A stretch of DNA of 64,000 nt from Desulfitibacter alkalitolerans DSM 16504. Its GTDB lineage: Bacteria > Bacillota > DSM-16504 > Desulfitibacterales > Desulfitibacteraceae. How positions within the stretch are numbered: position 1 is the stretch's first letter; every line of letters starts with the position of its first letter. The notes below the pieces were generated by a model. It made no database searches. It was not told the DNA's origin and saw only the letters and a list, made by a program, of their open reading frames with translations. A program made the position numbers and the translations under genes. Below are positions 45,279 through 53,972 of this stretch, piece by piece. The DNA lies in the NCBI RefSeq assembly GCF_000620305.1, contig NZ_KK211100.1:238467-302466 (forward strand), given 5' to 3'.

Positions 45279-46073
45279 CTAAACTTCCTTGTTATTTACC
45301 TGCACATATTTGCGCATATGATGCAGGGCTGCCTTTTCAAGTCTCGACACTTGTGCCTGAGATATACCTACCTCGTCAGCTACCTCCATCTGAGTTTTGC
45401 CATCAAAAAACCTAAGGGTTAAAATATGTTTTTCTCTTTGATTTAGTTTATTAAGAGCCTCTTTAACAGCAATTCTTTCCAACCAGCTGTTGTCATTATT
45501 TTTTTCGTCCCCGATTTGATCCATCACAAATATAGGATCTCCACCATCATGATAGATAGGTTCAAATAATGAAATGGGCTCCTGTATAGCATCCAGAGCA
45601 AAAATAATCTGTTCCCTTGGAACATCAAGGGCTTCTGCAATTTCATTAATAGATGGCTCTCGTGAGTTTTTGCTAACAAGAGCATCTCTTACCTGTAATG
45701 CCTTATATGCAATGTCCCTCAGGGAGCGACTAACTCTAATTGGATTATTGTCTCGAAGATATCTTCTGATTTCACCAATTATCATTGGTACTGCATAAGT
45801 AGAAAATTTAACATTTTGATTTAAATCAAAATTATCTATTGCTTTCATCAGCCCAATACATCCCACTTGAAATAGGTCGTCCACATATTCTCCTCTATTG
45901 GTAAACCTTTGGATAACACTTAGCACCAATCGTAAATTCCCATTAACAAGCTTATCTCTAGCTTCTTCATTACCATTTTGAATTTCTACAAATAGTTCTC
46001 TCATTACTTTGTTTGTTAATACAGGTAATTTGGAAGTATTTACACCACAAATCTCTACCTTATTTGCGATCAA
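45279..46073 (-). CDS. sigG: Sporulation sigma factor sigma-G
   Basis: Late forespore sigma factor. The N-terminal NKVEICGVNTSKLPVLTN block is typical of sigma-G and sigma-F. Region 2 (LVLSVIQRFTNRGEYVDDLFQVGCIGLMKAIDNFDLNQNVKFSTYAVPMIIGEIRRYLRD) and region 4 (LNQREKHILTLRFFDGKTQMEVADEVGISQAQVSRLEKAAL) are present. Length is 264 residues. TTG start eight bases after GGAGGT. It is preceded by a terminator and a sigma-F-like promoter rather than being read only from sigE. Confidence 0.96.
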   Translation of the reverse strand: MIANKVEICGVNTSKLPVLTNKVMRELFVEIQNGNEEARDKLVNGNLRLVLSVIQRFTNRGEYVDDLFQVGCIGLMKAIDNFDLNQNVKFSTYAVPMIIGEIRRYLRDNNPIRVSRSLRDIAYKALQVRDALVSKNSREPSINEIAEALDVPREQIIFALDAIQEPISLFEPIYHDGGDPIFVMDQIGDEKNNDNSWLERIAVKEALNKLNQREKHILTLRFFDGKTQMEVADEVGISQAQVSRLEKAALHHMRKYVQVNNKEV

Positions 46074-46127
46074 TAAACTTACCTCCTTTTAATGTTGCTA
46101 GTGGTGTTTAGTGCCTCGTTCCTTTAA

Positions 46128-46157
46128 GATTATTGCCATGGGCATTAACTTTTATAC
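46128..46157 (-). promoter_or_regulatory. Sigma-F (or sigma-G) type promoter of sigG-spoIIR
   Basis: GTATA, a 15-base spacer, then GGCAATAATC. These match the Bacillus sigma-F consensus (GYATA, N15, GGNNANANTW) except for the last base. The promoter ends about 55 bases upstream of the sigG start. Confidence 0.7.
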
Positions 46158-46180
46158 CGAATTAGATAAAATATAGAATC

Positions 46181-46207
46181 AAAAAAACAGCCACATAAAG
46201 TGACTGT
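46181..46207 (-). terminator. Terminator between sigE and sigG
   Basis: ACAGTCAC and GTGGCTGT pair (8 bp, one G-U) around TTTAT and are followed by T7. Confidence 0.85.
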
Positions 46208-46260
46208 CAGAGTTTGCCAGGTTCAAGCTAATCTGTTTATTCTACTGTTAAATTCTACTG

Positions 46261-46986
46261 CTATTCTAATTTGCGAAATTCTTTTCTTAACCTTTTAATA
46301 ATTCTTTTTTCAAGTCTTGAAATATATGATTGAGAAATGCCGAGAATATCTGCAACTTCCTTTTGTGTCTTTTCTGTGCCATCCATCAAACCAAATCTAA
46401 ATTCCATGATTTTCTTTTCTCTGGGATTTAGTTTTTTCATAGCTGCATGGAGCAGCTTTTTATCAACTTCCTCCTCAATAGATCTATAAATAATATCATT
46501 TTCCGTTCCCAAAACGTCAGATAATAACAGCTCATTTCCATCCCAATCAATATTAAGAGGTTCATCAAAGGAGACCTCTGTTTTTGTTTTGTTATTCCTT
46601 CTTAGGTGCATTAAAATCTCATTTTCTATACATCTGGATGCATAGGTGGCAAGCTTAATTTTTTTCTTTGGATCAAAGGTATTTACGGCCTTTATTAAAC
46701 CTATGGTCCCTATTGAAACCAGATCTTCTATACCAACACCAGTATTTTCAAACTTTCTGGCTATATATACTACCAGCCTTAAATTTCGTTCTATGAGTAC
46801 ACTTTTTACTGCCCTGTCTCCCTCTTCAAGCTTATCTATTAAAAACTTCTCCTCATCATTTGATAGGGGTGGGGGTAATGCCTCGCTGCTTCCTACATAA
46901 TGCACTTCTGGATGCAGTTTGAACTTAATTAATATATTTAACAGTTTTATTTTTATCTGCCAGCGAAGTTGTAACAGTTTCTTCAT
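46261..46986 (-). CDS. sigE: Sporulation sigma factor sigma-E (pro-form)
   Basis: Early mother-cell sigma factor made as an inactive precursor. The N-terminal pro-sequence ([22 protein letters not shown]) is basic-hydrophobic, and the processing region reads [18 protein letters not shown], close to the Bacillus cleavage site. Regions 2 and 4 are intact ([99 protein letters not shown]). Length is 241 residues. ATG at 46986 is favoured over a TTG six bases upstream. It is 42 bases downstream of spoIIGA. Confidence 0.97.
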   Translation of the reverse strand: MKKLLQLRWQIKIKLLNILIKFKLHPEVHYVGSSEALPPPLSNDEEKFLIDKLEEGDRAVKSVLIERNLRLVVYIARKFENTGVGIEDLVSIGTIGLIKAVNTFDPKKKIKLATYASRCIENEILMHLRRNNKTKTEVSFDEPLNIDWDGNELLLSDVLGTENDIIYRSIEEEVDKKLLHAAMKKLNPREKKIMEFRFGLMDGTEKTQKEVADILGISQSYISRLEKRIIKRLRKEFRKLE

Positions 46987-47028
46987 TAACAAGATCCCCC
47001 CAAAATGAGTAAAAGTTAACTACCAAAT

Positions 47029-47967
47029 CTAGCTGTCAGAGACAAAATTGCGCAACAATTCCGGATGTAAGAGTCCCTTGTATATGCCTTTGGAAGAAAG
47101 CTTATACTTATAAATTCCTACAATTATGTCCTTTATTTTTATTGTTTTGTGGTTATGTACAATGATAACTGCATCAGGCCTAAATCCTATTAGCATGCCT
47201 TTTTGCTCACCTATAGAATTAAAGGGTATTACCCTGAGCCTTGATGCCAGATACGTTTGTGATAAACATGCAATAACTGAACTTACATCAAAGTCATCAT
47301 TGTTTTTCAGTTCTTCAAAGGCCTTTTTAGGGATTATTCCTTGCAAAACATCTAATTCCGTTATCATTACCGGCTTTCCAGTAATGGGATCCGTTAACTG
47401 GTTGCCTGTATCAACTAAGGTTTTTACGGCAACCCTTTCCTCGCCCAGGCAAATAATCACTGGGACATATAAAATGCTTTTGATAAAGTTTTTTATTATA
47501 AGCCTTGTTCCGAATCTGCCAATAATCGCAGCAGTGACAAGGGCAGCTAATAACCAATTGTACCCCAATGGCTCTATTATAGAAAATTTACCGGTGATAA
47601 CGGCCTGCACAGTATTTTCAGTCTTCATTAAGTAAATTGCTGCCAGCATGGCTCCACCAACAGCAAAGACAATAAAATAAAAATAGGCTAATGCCTGTAT
47701 CATTTTTCTAAAACTCAAAGGATAAAAGGCAATATATATCATCAATATTGAAAATGCAATCTTGACCAGCAGCGATGAAAAAGAAGTATGTAAAGAGGGA
47801 AAATACACAGTAACTGAATATAAAGCACCTGTACATGCAGCAGTGAAAATTCTTCTAAAGGACGTGGTAAAACCTGTAATCTTTGCAGTTGCCCAGATTA
47901 GTACAAAATCCATGGCAAGATTCACAAGGAACAAAACATCTAAGTATAGAATGTTATCATCCAGCAA
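47029..47967 (-). CDS. spoIIGA: Sporulation sigma-E factor processing peptidase SpoIIGA
   Basis: Membrane aspartic protease that cleaves pro-sigma-E after a signal from SpoIIR. The N-terminal half has about five membrane segments (residues 5-160). The C-terminal half carries an aspartic-protease-like region with VDTGNQLTDPITGKPVMI near 187, containing the catalytic Asp in DTGN. Length is about 312 residues. TTG at 47967 follows GAGG at eight bases; the GTG three codons earlier lies inside the ribosome-binding site. It is upstream of sigE, the universal order. Confidence 0.94.
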   Translation of the reverse strand: MLDDNILYLDVLFLVNLAMDFVLIWATAKITGFTTSFRRIFTAACTGALYSVTVYFPSLHTSFSSLLVKIAFSILMIYIAFYPLSFRKMIQALAYFYFIVFAVGGAMLAAIYLMKTENTVQAVITGKFSIIEPLGYNWLLAALVTAAIIGRFGTRLIIKNFIKSILYVPVIICLGEERVAVKTLVDTGNQLTDPITGKPVMITELDVLQGIIPKKAFEELKNNDDFDVSSVIACLSQTYLASRLRVIPFNSIGEQKGMLIGFRPDAVIIVHNHKTIKIKDIIVGIYKYKLSSKGIYKGLLHPELLRNFVSDS

Positions 47968-48038
47968 TAAGGCCACCTCAAAGGTAATACTCCATATAAT
48001 TATATTAAAGGCATAACCAGTCTATGACTTCTAAAACA

Positions 48039-48071
48039 ATTATACAGAAGCAATCTAAAAAAGTTTGTCAT
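48039..48071 (-). promoter_or_regulatory. Wide-spaced spoIIG-type promoter of spoIIGA
   Basis: ATGACA and TATAAT are separated by 21 bases. The Bacillus subtilis spoIIG promoter is also a sigma-A promoter with an over-long spacer (22) that depends on Spo0A. The -35 hexamer sits in ATGACAAAC, one base off a TGNCGAA 0A box. Confidence 0.5.
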
Positions 48072-48100
48072 TTATTGCGAATTACCAAAGTTCTTTAGTA

Positions 48101-48143
48101 TAAAAATAAAAAACTGCATTTCCCGCTTCAAGGACTGCAGTTT
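48101..48143 (-). terminator. Terminator after ftsZ
   Basis: AAACTGCA and TGCAGTTT pair across a 17-base loop and are followed by TTTATTTTTA. Confidence 0.85.
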
Positions 48144-48194
48144 AAAATATTAGAACAGCACATTTAAATGTTTTTATTAATTATTAATAAGCTT

Positions 48195-49244
48195 TTAGCG
48201 TCTTCTTAAAAAAGCAGGAATATCCAGATCGTCCTCAGTAAATGGCTTTACATCTATTTCCTTTGTAAAGGCTTCTGTAGTCCTTTTCCTTTCATCAAAA
48301 CCAGTAGCTATTACTGTTACTCTCAGCTCATCTTCTAGTTTTTCATCAACTACTGCTCCAAAGATTATATTAGCCTCTGGATCTGCAGCAGATGAAATAA
48401 TTTCTGCTACTTCATTAACTTCGAATAAACCAAGGTTGCTGCCGCCAGTAATATTTAATAATACTCCTTTAGCACCTTCAATTGAAGTTTCTAATAATGG
48501 ACTGGATATTGCCATATTAGCTGCTTCAACAGCACGCTTATCACCATTGGCACGTCCGATGCCCATTAAAGCCGACCCCGTATCCATCATGATTGTTTTA
48601 ACATCAGCAAAATCTAAGTTTATTAAACCGGGAACAGCAATTAAATCTGAAATGCCCTGGACACCTTGCCGTAAAATATCATCTGCTATCTTAAAAGCAT
48701 CTGAAATAGAGGTATTTTTATCTGCTACCTGCAACAATCTATCATTAGGTATTACTATAAGAGTATCTACTTTATCCTTTAATTCTTGTATGCCTATTTC
48801 TGCCTGACTTGCCCTTTTCTTGCCCTCAAAGGTGAAGGGTCTTGTTACTACACCTACTGTTAAAGCACCCTGTTGTTTAGCTACCTCAGCAACTATGGGG
48901 GCAGCACCTGTTCCTGTTCCACCACCCATTCCAGCAGTTACAAAAACCATATCTGCACCCTGAAGGCTTTTGACTATTTCATCTCGAGTTTCTTCTGCTG
49001 CTTTTTTGCCAATATCTGGATTAGCGCCAGCGCCTAAACCTTTTGTAAGCTTGTTGCCAATTTGAATCTTGGTTTGTGCTTGACTAAGGCTTAAGCATTG
49101 GGCATCAGTATTTACACAAATAAAATCGACTCCCTGTAAATTAGCCGAGATCATGCGATTAACGGCATTATTGCCTCCTCCACCTACCCCAATAACCTTT
49201 ATCCTGGCAAATGGGTTATACTCTTGATGTTCTAATTCTAACAT
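48195..49244 (-). CDS. ftsZ: Cell-division protein FtsZ
   Basis: Tubulin-like GTPase that forms the division ring. GTP-binding signature [10 protein letters not shown] near residue 107, an N-terminal [18 protein letters not shown], the T7-loop region NLDFADVK near 207, and the short C-terminal tail [13 protein letters not shown] that binds FtsA/SepF/EzrA partners. Length is 349 residues. Last gene of the ftsQ-sbp-ftsA-ftsZ unit. Confidence 0.98.
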   Translation of the reverse strand: MLELEHQEYNPFARIKVIGVGGGGNNAVNRMISANLQGVDFICVNTDAQCLSLSQAQTKIQIGNKLTKGLGAGANPDIGKKAAEETRDEIVKSLQGADMVFVTAGMGGGTGTGAAPIVAEVAKQQGALTVGVVTRPFTFEGKKRASQAEIGIQELKDKVDTLIVIPNDRLLQVADKNTSISDAFKIADDILRQGVQGISDLIAVPGLINLDFADVKTIMMDTGSALMGIGRANGDKRAVEAANMAISSPLLETSIEGAKGVLLNITGGSNLGLFEVNEVAEIISSAADPEANIIFGAVVDEKLEDELRVTVIATGFDERKRTTEAFTKEIDVKPFTEDDLDIPAFLRRR

Positions 49245-49258
49245 GTAGCATCCTCCCT

Positions 49259-50485
49259 CTAAAATAAGTCTTTAAACCAGCTTTTAATACTATTTATATA
49301 GCTCTTAAAATTATTATCACTATCAGCGGCAGCTTCTTGAGACGCCATTCTTCGTGACCCATATATTATTAACCCTATGCCGGTGGCATATCTAGGGTTG
49401 TTAACCATATCTATCATTCCACCCACATTACAAGGATACCCTATCCTAACAGGCATGTCCAAATGTTCTGCTGCTAATTCTGCTAGTCCATCCAAGCAGC
49501 AGCCTCCACCAGTAAAGATGACTCCTGCAGGGATAACTCCTTTAAAACCTGATGATTTTATTTCCTGCTTGATCATATGTAGTATTTCCTGCATTCGAGG
49601 CTCAATAATACTTGCCAAAACCTTTTTAGATACTTTCCTTTGCCCACCCACATTGGAGATGACAATATATTCTTCATCAGGCATCAGGTTGCTAAGCACA
49701 CATCCATGCTCAATTTTTATCCTTTCAGCCTGGCTTAAAGGTATCCTTAAGCCCACAGCCAAATCACTTGTTACATGATAGGCGCCTACTGGCAGTATGG
49801 ATGCAAACCATAATCCATCCTCATCAAAGAGAGAGATTTCAGTAGTTCCACCCCCAATATCAACAACCACAGAGGCTAAATCCCTTTCTACAGGCTGCAG
49901 TACTGCTTCAGATGATGCCAGTGGATTTAGTACAAAACCCTCAATATGCAATCCTGCCCTGGACACCGCTTTACCCAAATTCTGAATGGATGCACTAGCC
50001 CCAATGATAATACTTACCTCTACTTCAAGTCTTGACCCAACCATTCCTACAGGATCTAATATACCGTCATAACCATCTACCACGTACTGCCTTGGAATCA
50101 CATGTAGAACTTCTTTATCTAAGGGTAGGTTTATTACCTTTGCTGCAGATACAGCCCTTTCCACATCTGCTACAGATATTTCCCCATCCTTATTGCCCAC
50201 TGCTACAACACCCTTGTTGTTAACGGAATAAATGTGGGCTCCAGTTACTCCTACATAAGCTGACACAATCTTTTGTCCGCTCATTCTTTCCGCCGACTGA
50301 ACAGCCTGGAGTATTGAGCGTGCAACCCCATCTATGTCCACAATAATACCTTTTCGCAACCCATTTGATGGACATTCGCCTATCCCAGTAATCTTAACCT
50401 CGCCTAATTCTGTTATTTCTCCTACCATTGCTGCAACTTTTGTGCTGCCTACATCTAAACCTACAACAATTCTATTCTGGGGCAA
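49259..50485 (-). CDS. ftsA: Cell-division protein FtsA
   Basis: Actin-like protein that tethers FtsZ to the membrane. ATPase motifs: [17 protein letters not shown] near residue 7, [17 protein letters not shown] near 206 and [11 protein letters not shown] near 330. The C-terminus ends with an amphipathic helix ([14 protein letters not shown]) for membrane attachment. Length is about 408 residues. TTG at 50485 with GGAGGTG upstream gives [13 protein letters not shown]; an ATG at 50512 would place this ribosome-binding site inside the gene. Confidence 0.96.
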   Translation of the reverse strand: MPQNRIVVGLDVGSTKVAAMVGEITELGEVKITGIGECPSNGLRKGIIVDIDGVARSILQAVQSAERMSGQKIVSAYVGVTGAHIYSVNNKGVVAVGNKDGEISVADVERAVSAAKVINLPLDKEVLHVIPRQYVVDGYDGILDPVGMVGSRLEVEVSIIIGASASIQNLGKAVSRAGLHIEGFVLNPLASSEAVLQPVERDLASVVVDIGGGTTEISLFDEDGLWFASILPVGAYHVTSDLAVGLRIPLSQAERIKIEHGCVLSNLMPDEEYIVISNVGGQRKVSKKVLASIIEPRMQEILHMIKQEIKSSGFKGVIPAGVIFTGGGCCLDGLAELAAEHLDMPVRIGYPCNVGGMIDMVNNPRYATGIGLIIYGSRRMASQEAAADSDNNFKSYINSIKSWFKDLF

Positions 50486-50573
50486 CCTGTTTGCACCTCC
50501 ATGGACCAACATCTATCCCAATAAAAAATTTCCACAACATATTATAAATACCTTTTTTTTCAAAAATGTTTTT

Positions 50574-50903
50574 TTATTTTTTTATAATTATCCGTCGAAC
50601 TATAGCCAGGTTTTCAAAGAGACGAACACCAAAGGCAAAAACTGCAGCTAAGTAGAGTTCAACACCAATCTGTTCACCAATATATGCCAGGACCCCTGCA
50701 AAAAAAGTATTAGCAATAAATCCCGATACAAAAATTGCGTTATCGTACTTGCCCTCTAAATTTGCTCTAATTCCTCCAATAACCGAGTCAAATGCAGCTA
50801 ACAGGGCGACAGACATATATTTTGCAAACCCAACAGGCACAGCAAAGGGCAGCTGCAATCCTAATATTATTCCTATTAACAGGCCAATTAAAGGTAACCA
50901 CAT
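50574..50903 (-). CDS. sbp: Small basic membrane protein Sbp (DUF1290)
   Basis: Function unknown. A roughly 109-residue protein with three or four membrane segments and the family blocks LPFAVPVGFAKYMSVALLAAFDSVIGGIRANLEGKYD and GVRLFENLAIVRRIIIKK. It is always found near ftsQ/ftsA in Firmicutes, suggesting a division or envelope role. ATG at 50903 fits AGGATG better than the ATG nine bases upstream. It starts 12 bases after the ftsQ stop. Confidence 0.88.
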   Translation of the reverse strand: MWLPLIGLLIGIILGLQLPFAVPVGFAKYMSVALLAAFDSVIGGIRANLEGKYDNAIFVSGFIANTFFAGVLAYIGEQIGVELYLAAVFAFGVRLFENLAIVRRIIIKK

Positions 50904-50915
50904 TGTAAACATCCT

Positions 50916-51671
50916 TTACTTATATTTAATTACTGGCAGACCTGCAAAGCTTATATCAATATACTCCAACAAAGAAAGATTTCCTTCCTCCCTCTGTTTT
51001 AAGTATAGCTTTTCAAATACTGCTAGTTTTTCATGAATATTTTTTGAGTCTCCAATTTTAACCATAATACCCTCATTGGTATATAACCAGATGTCATTTT
51101 CTCCTGATGAAACATTTATTTCATTAAAATAAATGCTGTTTTCATCCCATATTTGCTCAGAAAGCTCAAGGGCTGCCTTTAAAGCCTTGTTATCTATTTT
51201 TTGACCATACGGTAGATTTTCTTCTAAGACTAGTCCAGTTATTAAAGGGAGATTAGAAAACTCCCTTATTGATTCCACATCCTGTATATAAAATCCTTTG
51301 ATATCTACTAAAATAAATTTTTCCTGCGCAACAACGAGTGAGGCCGGCTCTCTCTCTTTTATGTAAATATATAGGGTACCTGGTAGTCGCTTTTCTACCT
51401 TAACCTCTTGTATCATGGGCAGAACTCTTAATCTATCTTCTATATGCTTTTCGTCTATATAAAATAGATTATTACCTATTGGCACATTAGCATTTTCCAG
51501 AATATACTCCTTATCCAGCCATTCATTGCCTGCAATAATTGCTTCTTTACAATTAAAAAAACTTGATTGTATAAACAGGAATAAAAATAAGGCCAGCAAA
51601 AGCACTATAACTGTAGTTTGCATAAATCGCGACTTTTTAGTATGTATTATCCTGTAAGCTTTTGGGGGCAT
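50916..51671 (-). CDS. ftsQ: Cell-division protein FtsQ/DivIB
   Basis: Bitopic divisome protein that regulates septal peptidoglycan synthesis. A short cytoplasmic N-terminus, a membrane segment at about residues 20-42 (TTVIVLLLALFLFLFIQSSFF), a POTRA domain (NCKEAIIAGNEWLDKEYILENANVPIGNNLFYIDEKHIEDRLRVLPMIQEVKVEKRLPGTLYIYIKEREP) and a FtsQ/DivIB beta domain are in order. Length is 251 residues. ATG at 51671 after AAAGGAGG. First gene after the terminator that follows murA. Confidence 0.95.
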   Translation of the reverse strand: MPPKAYRIIHTKKSRFMQTTVIVLLLALFLFLFIQSSFFNCKEAIIAGNEWLDKEYILENANVPIGNNLFYIDEKHIEDRLRVLPMIQEVKVEKRLPGTLYIYIKEREPASLVVAQEKFILVDIKGFYIQDVESIREFSNLPLITGLVLEENLPYGQKIDNKALKAALELSEQIWDENSIYFNEINVSSGENDIWLYTNEGIMVKIGDSKNIHEKLAVFEKLYLKQREEGNLSLLEYIDISFAGLPVIKYK

Positions 51672-51716
51672 TTTTTTGCCTCCTTTAATGCAGATTGACA
51701 TAACCATATTATTACC

Positions 51717-51745
51717 ATTATATCAGACAACTATGGCTAGTCCAA
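51717..51745 (-). promoter_or_regulatory. Sigma-A promoter of ftsQ-sbp-ftsA-ftsZ
   Basis: TTGGAC, a 17-base spacer, then TATAAT with an upstream TG (extended -10), 46 bases upstream of the ftsQ start. Confidence 0.75.
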
Positions 51746-51754
51746 TATGGCACT

Positions 51755-51778
51755 AAAAAAAGCAGCCGCTTAGCTGCT
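51755..51778 (-). terminator. Terminator at the 3' end of murA
   Basis: AGCAGC and GCTGCT pair around TAAGCG and are followed by T7. The stem starts inside the murA stop codon. Confidence 0.8.
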
Positions 51779-53041
51779 AAGAGAGTTGTTTACTCTAATA
51801 ATTTTGGCCCCCAGGTTATTATACTTTCTTTCAAAATCCTCATATCCCCTATCGAGATAATGTATGTTCTCTATAACTGTAGCTTCTTCTGATACAAGAC
51901 CAGCTAGGACTAGAGCACTTGCAGCTCTTAAATCTGTAGCTGCCACGAAGGCTCCTGTTAGTTTTTTAACTCCCTTAACAATTGCAATTCTACCTTCTAC
52001 CTTTATTTCTGCACCAAGCCTTCTCAGTTCGTCAACGTGTTTGAATCTATTTTCAAAAATATTTTCTACAATTACTGAGGTCCCCTGAGCAAATGTTAAC
52101 AGCACCATCATCTGAGGCTGTAAGTCTGTGGGAAAGCCTGGATATGGCAAGGTCTTAATATCCAAGGGTCTTATATGGGTGGTTCCCTGTACTCGAACCT
52201 GGTAGTCTCCTTCGTCAATTTGGCAGCCTGCGTCCTTTAGCTTGCTGGTAAGGGGAACCAGGTGATCAGTTATAACATTTTCCACTACAATGTCTCCCCC
52301 TGTAACTGCTGCAGCAATCATATGGGTACCTGCTTCAATTCTATCAGGAATAAGATAGTGCTCCACTGTGCCCAGCTTCTTAACACCGGTAATCTTGATG
52401 GTATCTGTTCCCGAGCCTCTTATCCTGGCACCCATAGAGTTCAAAAAGTTTTGCAAATCAACTATTTCAGGCTCCCTTGCTGCATTTTTAATAACTGTAT
52501 CACCCGGTATCAAGCAGGCAGCCATTACCAGATTTTGAGTGGCACCAACACTTGGAAAATCCAGGTAAATTATTCCGCCCTGTAAATTAGCACCATTAGC
52601 TTCTATATAACCATGCCTTTCAACAACAACTGCATTTAATTTTTCAAATCCTTTAAGATGCAAATCTATTGGTCTAGAACCAATATTGCATCCTCCAGGG
52701 TATGCCACCTTAATAGAACCAAACTTGCCCAACATTGGTCCCATAAATAGACTTGATGCACGGATTTTTCGCACAATGCTTTCAGAAAACTCTTGTGGTT
52801 GAACATTAGAGGAATCTATTGTATAAACATTTCCCTCCTTCTTAACTTTTGCACCTAATATCTCCAGCATTTTAGTCATTTCCATTACATCTGATATAGA
52901 CGGCACATCATGGATAACTACTTCCCTGTTGGACAGAATACTTGCAGCCATTATTGGAAGAACGGCGTTTTTGGAACCACTAACTCTTATCTTTCCAGAT
53001 AGCTTTTTGCCTCCCACTACAACAAATTTATCTGTTTTCAA
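51770..53041 (-). CDS. murA: UDP-N-acetylglucosamine 1-carboxyvinyltransferase
   Basis: First committed step of peptidoglycan synthesis: transfers enolpyruvate from PEP to UDP-GlcNAc; target of fosfomycin. SGSKNAVLPIMAA near residue 21 and the active-site loop AYPGGCNIGSRPIDLHLKG near 113 (with the PEP-binding Cys) are clear; RAGTHMIAAA is also conserved. Length is about 423 residues. TTG at 53041 lies eight bases after GGGGGT; GTG three codons upstream is inside that site. Located at the end of the mur operon before a terminator. Confidence 0.96.
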   Translation of the reverse strand: MKTDKFVVVGGKKLSGKIRVSGSKNAVLPIMAASILSNREVVIHDVPSISDVMEMTKMLEILGAKVKKEGNVYTIDSSNVQPQEFSESIVRKIRASSLFMGPMLGKFGSIKVAYPGGCNIGSRPIDLHLKGFEKLNAVVVERHGYIEANGANLQGGIIYLDFPSVGATQNLVMAACLIPGDTVIKNAAREPEIVDLQNFLNSMGARIRGSGTDTIKITGVKKLGTVEHYLIPDRIEAGTHMIAAAVTGGDIVVENVITDHLVPLTSKLKDAGCQIDEGDYQVRVQGTTHIRPLDIKTLPYPGFPTDLQPQMMVLLTFAQGTSVIVENIFENRFKHVDELRRLGAEIKVEGRIAIVKGVKKLTGAFVAATDLRAASALVLAGLVSEEATVIENIHYLDRGYEDFERKYNNLGAKIIRVNNSLSS

Positions 53042-53061
53042 TAAATCCACCCCCTGTCACT

Positions 53062-53967
53062 CTATCCTAATATACTGACCTCCGGCTCCAGGTGAATTCC
53101 GTAAAAGCTTTCAACGCAATGGATTGTTCTCTCCATTAGATTAAGTATATCCTCCGCTGTTGCATTCCCAGTATTTACTATGAAGTTTGCATGTTTATCA
53201 GAAATTTGTGCTCCTCCTATTGAAAATCCCTTTAAGCCAACTGATTCAATTAAATATCCAGCTGCATAGCCCTCTGGATTCTTAAACACGCTCCCTGCAT
53301 TTGGCAGTCTTAATGGCTGCTTCTCAAGTCTGCTCTTTTGATGAAGATTCATGAGGTTTTTTATTTTAATCGGATCACCTTTAGCCAGTTCAAGACTACC
53401 GCCAACTATCACCTGAGCACCTCTTTGGAAACTGCTTTCACGATACTTAAAAACCATATCTCCTTTAGACAAGTTTTTAACTTCCCCTTCCATATCAACT
53501 ACCTTTACTTCTTTAATCACCTCTCCAATAGATTTTCCCCAGGCCCCGGCATTCATTAAAATTGCACCTCCAAGGGATGCAGGAATCCCAACGGAAAACT
53601 CTAGCCCCGTAAGGTTATTTTGTAATGCATGCTTTGCCAGATAAGGCATGGTAACTCCAGCTTCAGCAAAAATACATGTTCCCTTAACCTCTACCTTTTC
53701 CAGCTTGGATGTGTTTATTACTATTCCCTTTATGCCCTTATCCTTAACCAATACGTTAGAGCCATTACCCAATACAACAATTGGAATGTTATGAGCCTTT
53801 GCAGTTTTAATTACCCAGGCAACCTTTTCAACTGTACTTGGAAATACTAGATATTCAGCTGGGCCACCAACCCTCCATGTAGTCCACCTACTCAATGGCT
53901 CATTGAAACGCAGTTCATCATCTGTAAGAATTTCCCTTAGCTGTCGAGAAATTATATCTTGTTTCAT
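53062..53967 (-). CDS. murB: UDP-N-acetylenolpyruvoylglucosamine reductase
   Basis: FAD-dependent reduction of the MurA product to UDP-MurNAc. NEPLSRWTTWRVGGPAEYLVFP near residue 24, the FAD motif LGNGSNVLV near 68, and the conserved YRESSF and GSVFKNP motifs near 184 and 229 are present. Length is 301 residues. ATG at 53967 follows GGGGGAG, five bases after the murC stop. The order murC-murB-murA here is common in Clostridia. Confidence 0.96.
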   Translation of the reverse strand: MKQDIISRQLREILTDDELRFNEPLSRWTTWRVGGPAEYLVFPSTVEKVAWVIKTAKAHNIPIVVLGNGSNVLVKDKGIKGIVINTSKLEKVEVKGTCIFAEAGVTMPYLAKHALQNNLTGLEFSVGIPASLGGAILMNAGAWGKSIGEVIKEVKVVDMEGEVKNLSKGDMVFKYRESSFQRGAQVIVGGSLELAKGDPIKIKNLMNLHQKSRLEKQPLRLPNAGSVFKNPEGYAAGYLIESVGLKGFSIGGAQISDKHANFIVNTGNATAEDILNLMERTIHCVESFYGIHLEPEVSILG

Positions 53968-53972
53968 GTCTG

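Noticed and set aside
47126-47635. A 169-residue plus-strand frame opposite spoIIGA
   Set aside because: It is the antisense shadow of a real gene; no ribosome-binding site or recognisable domain.
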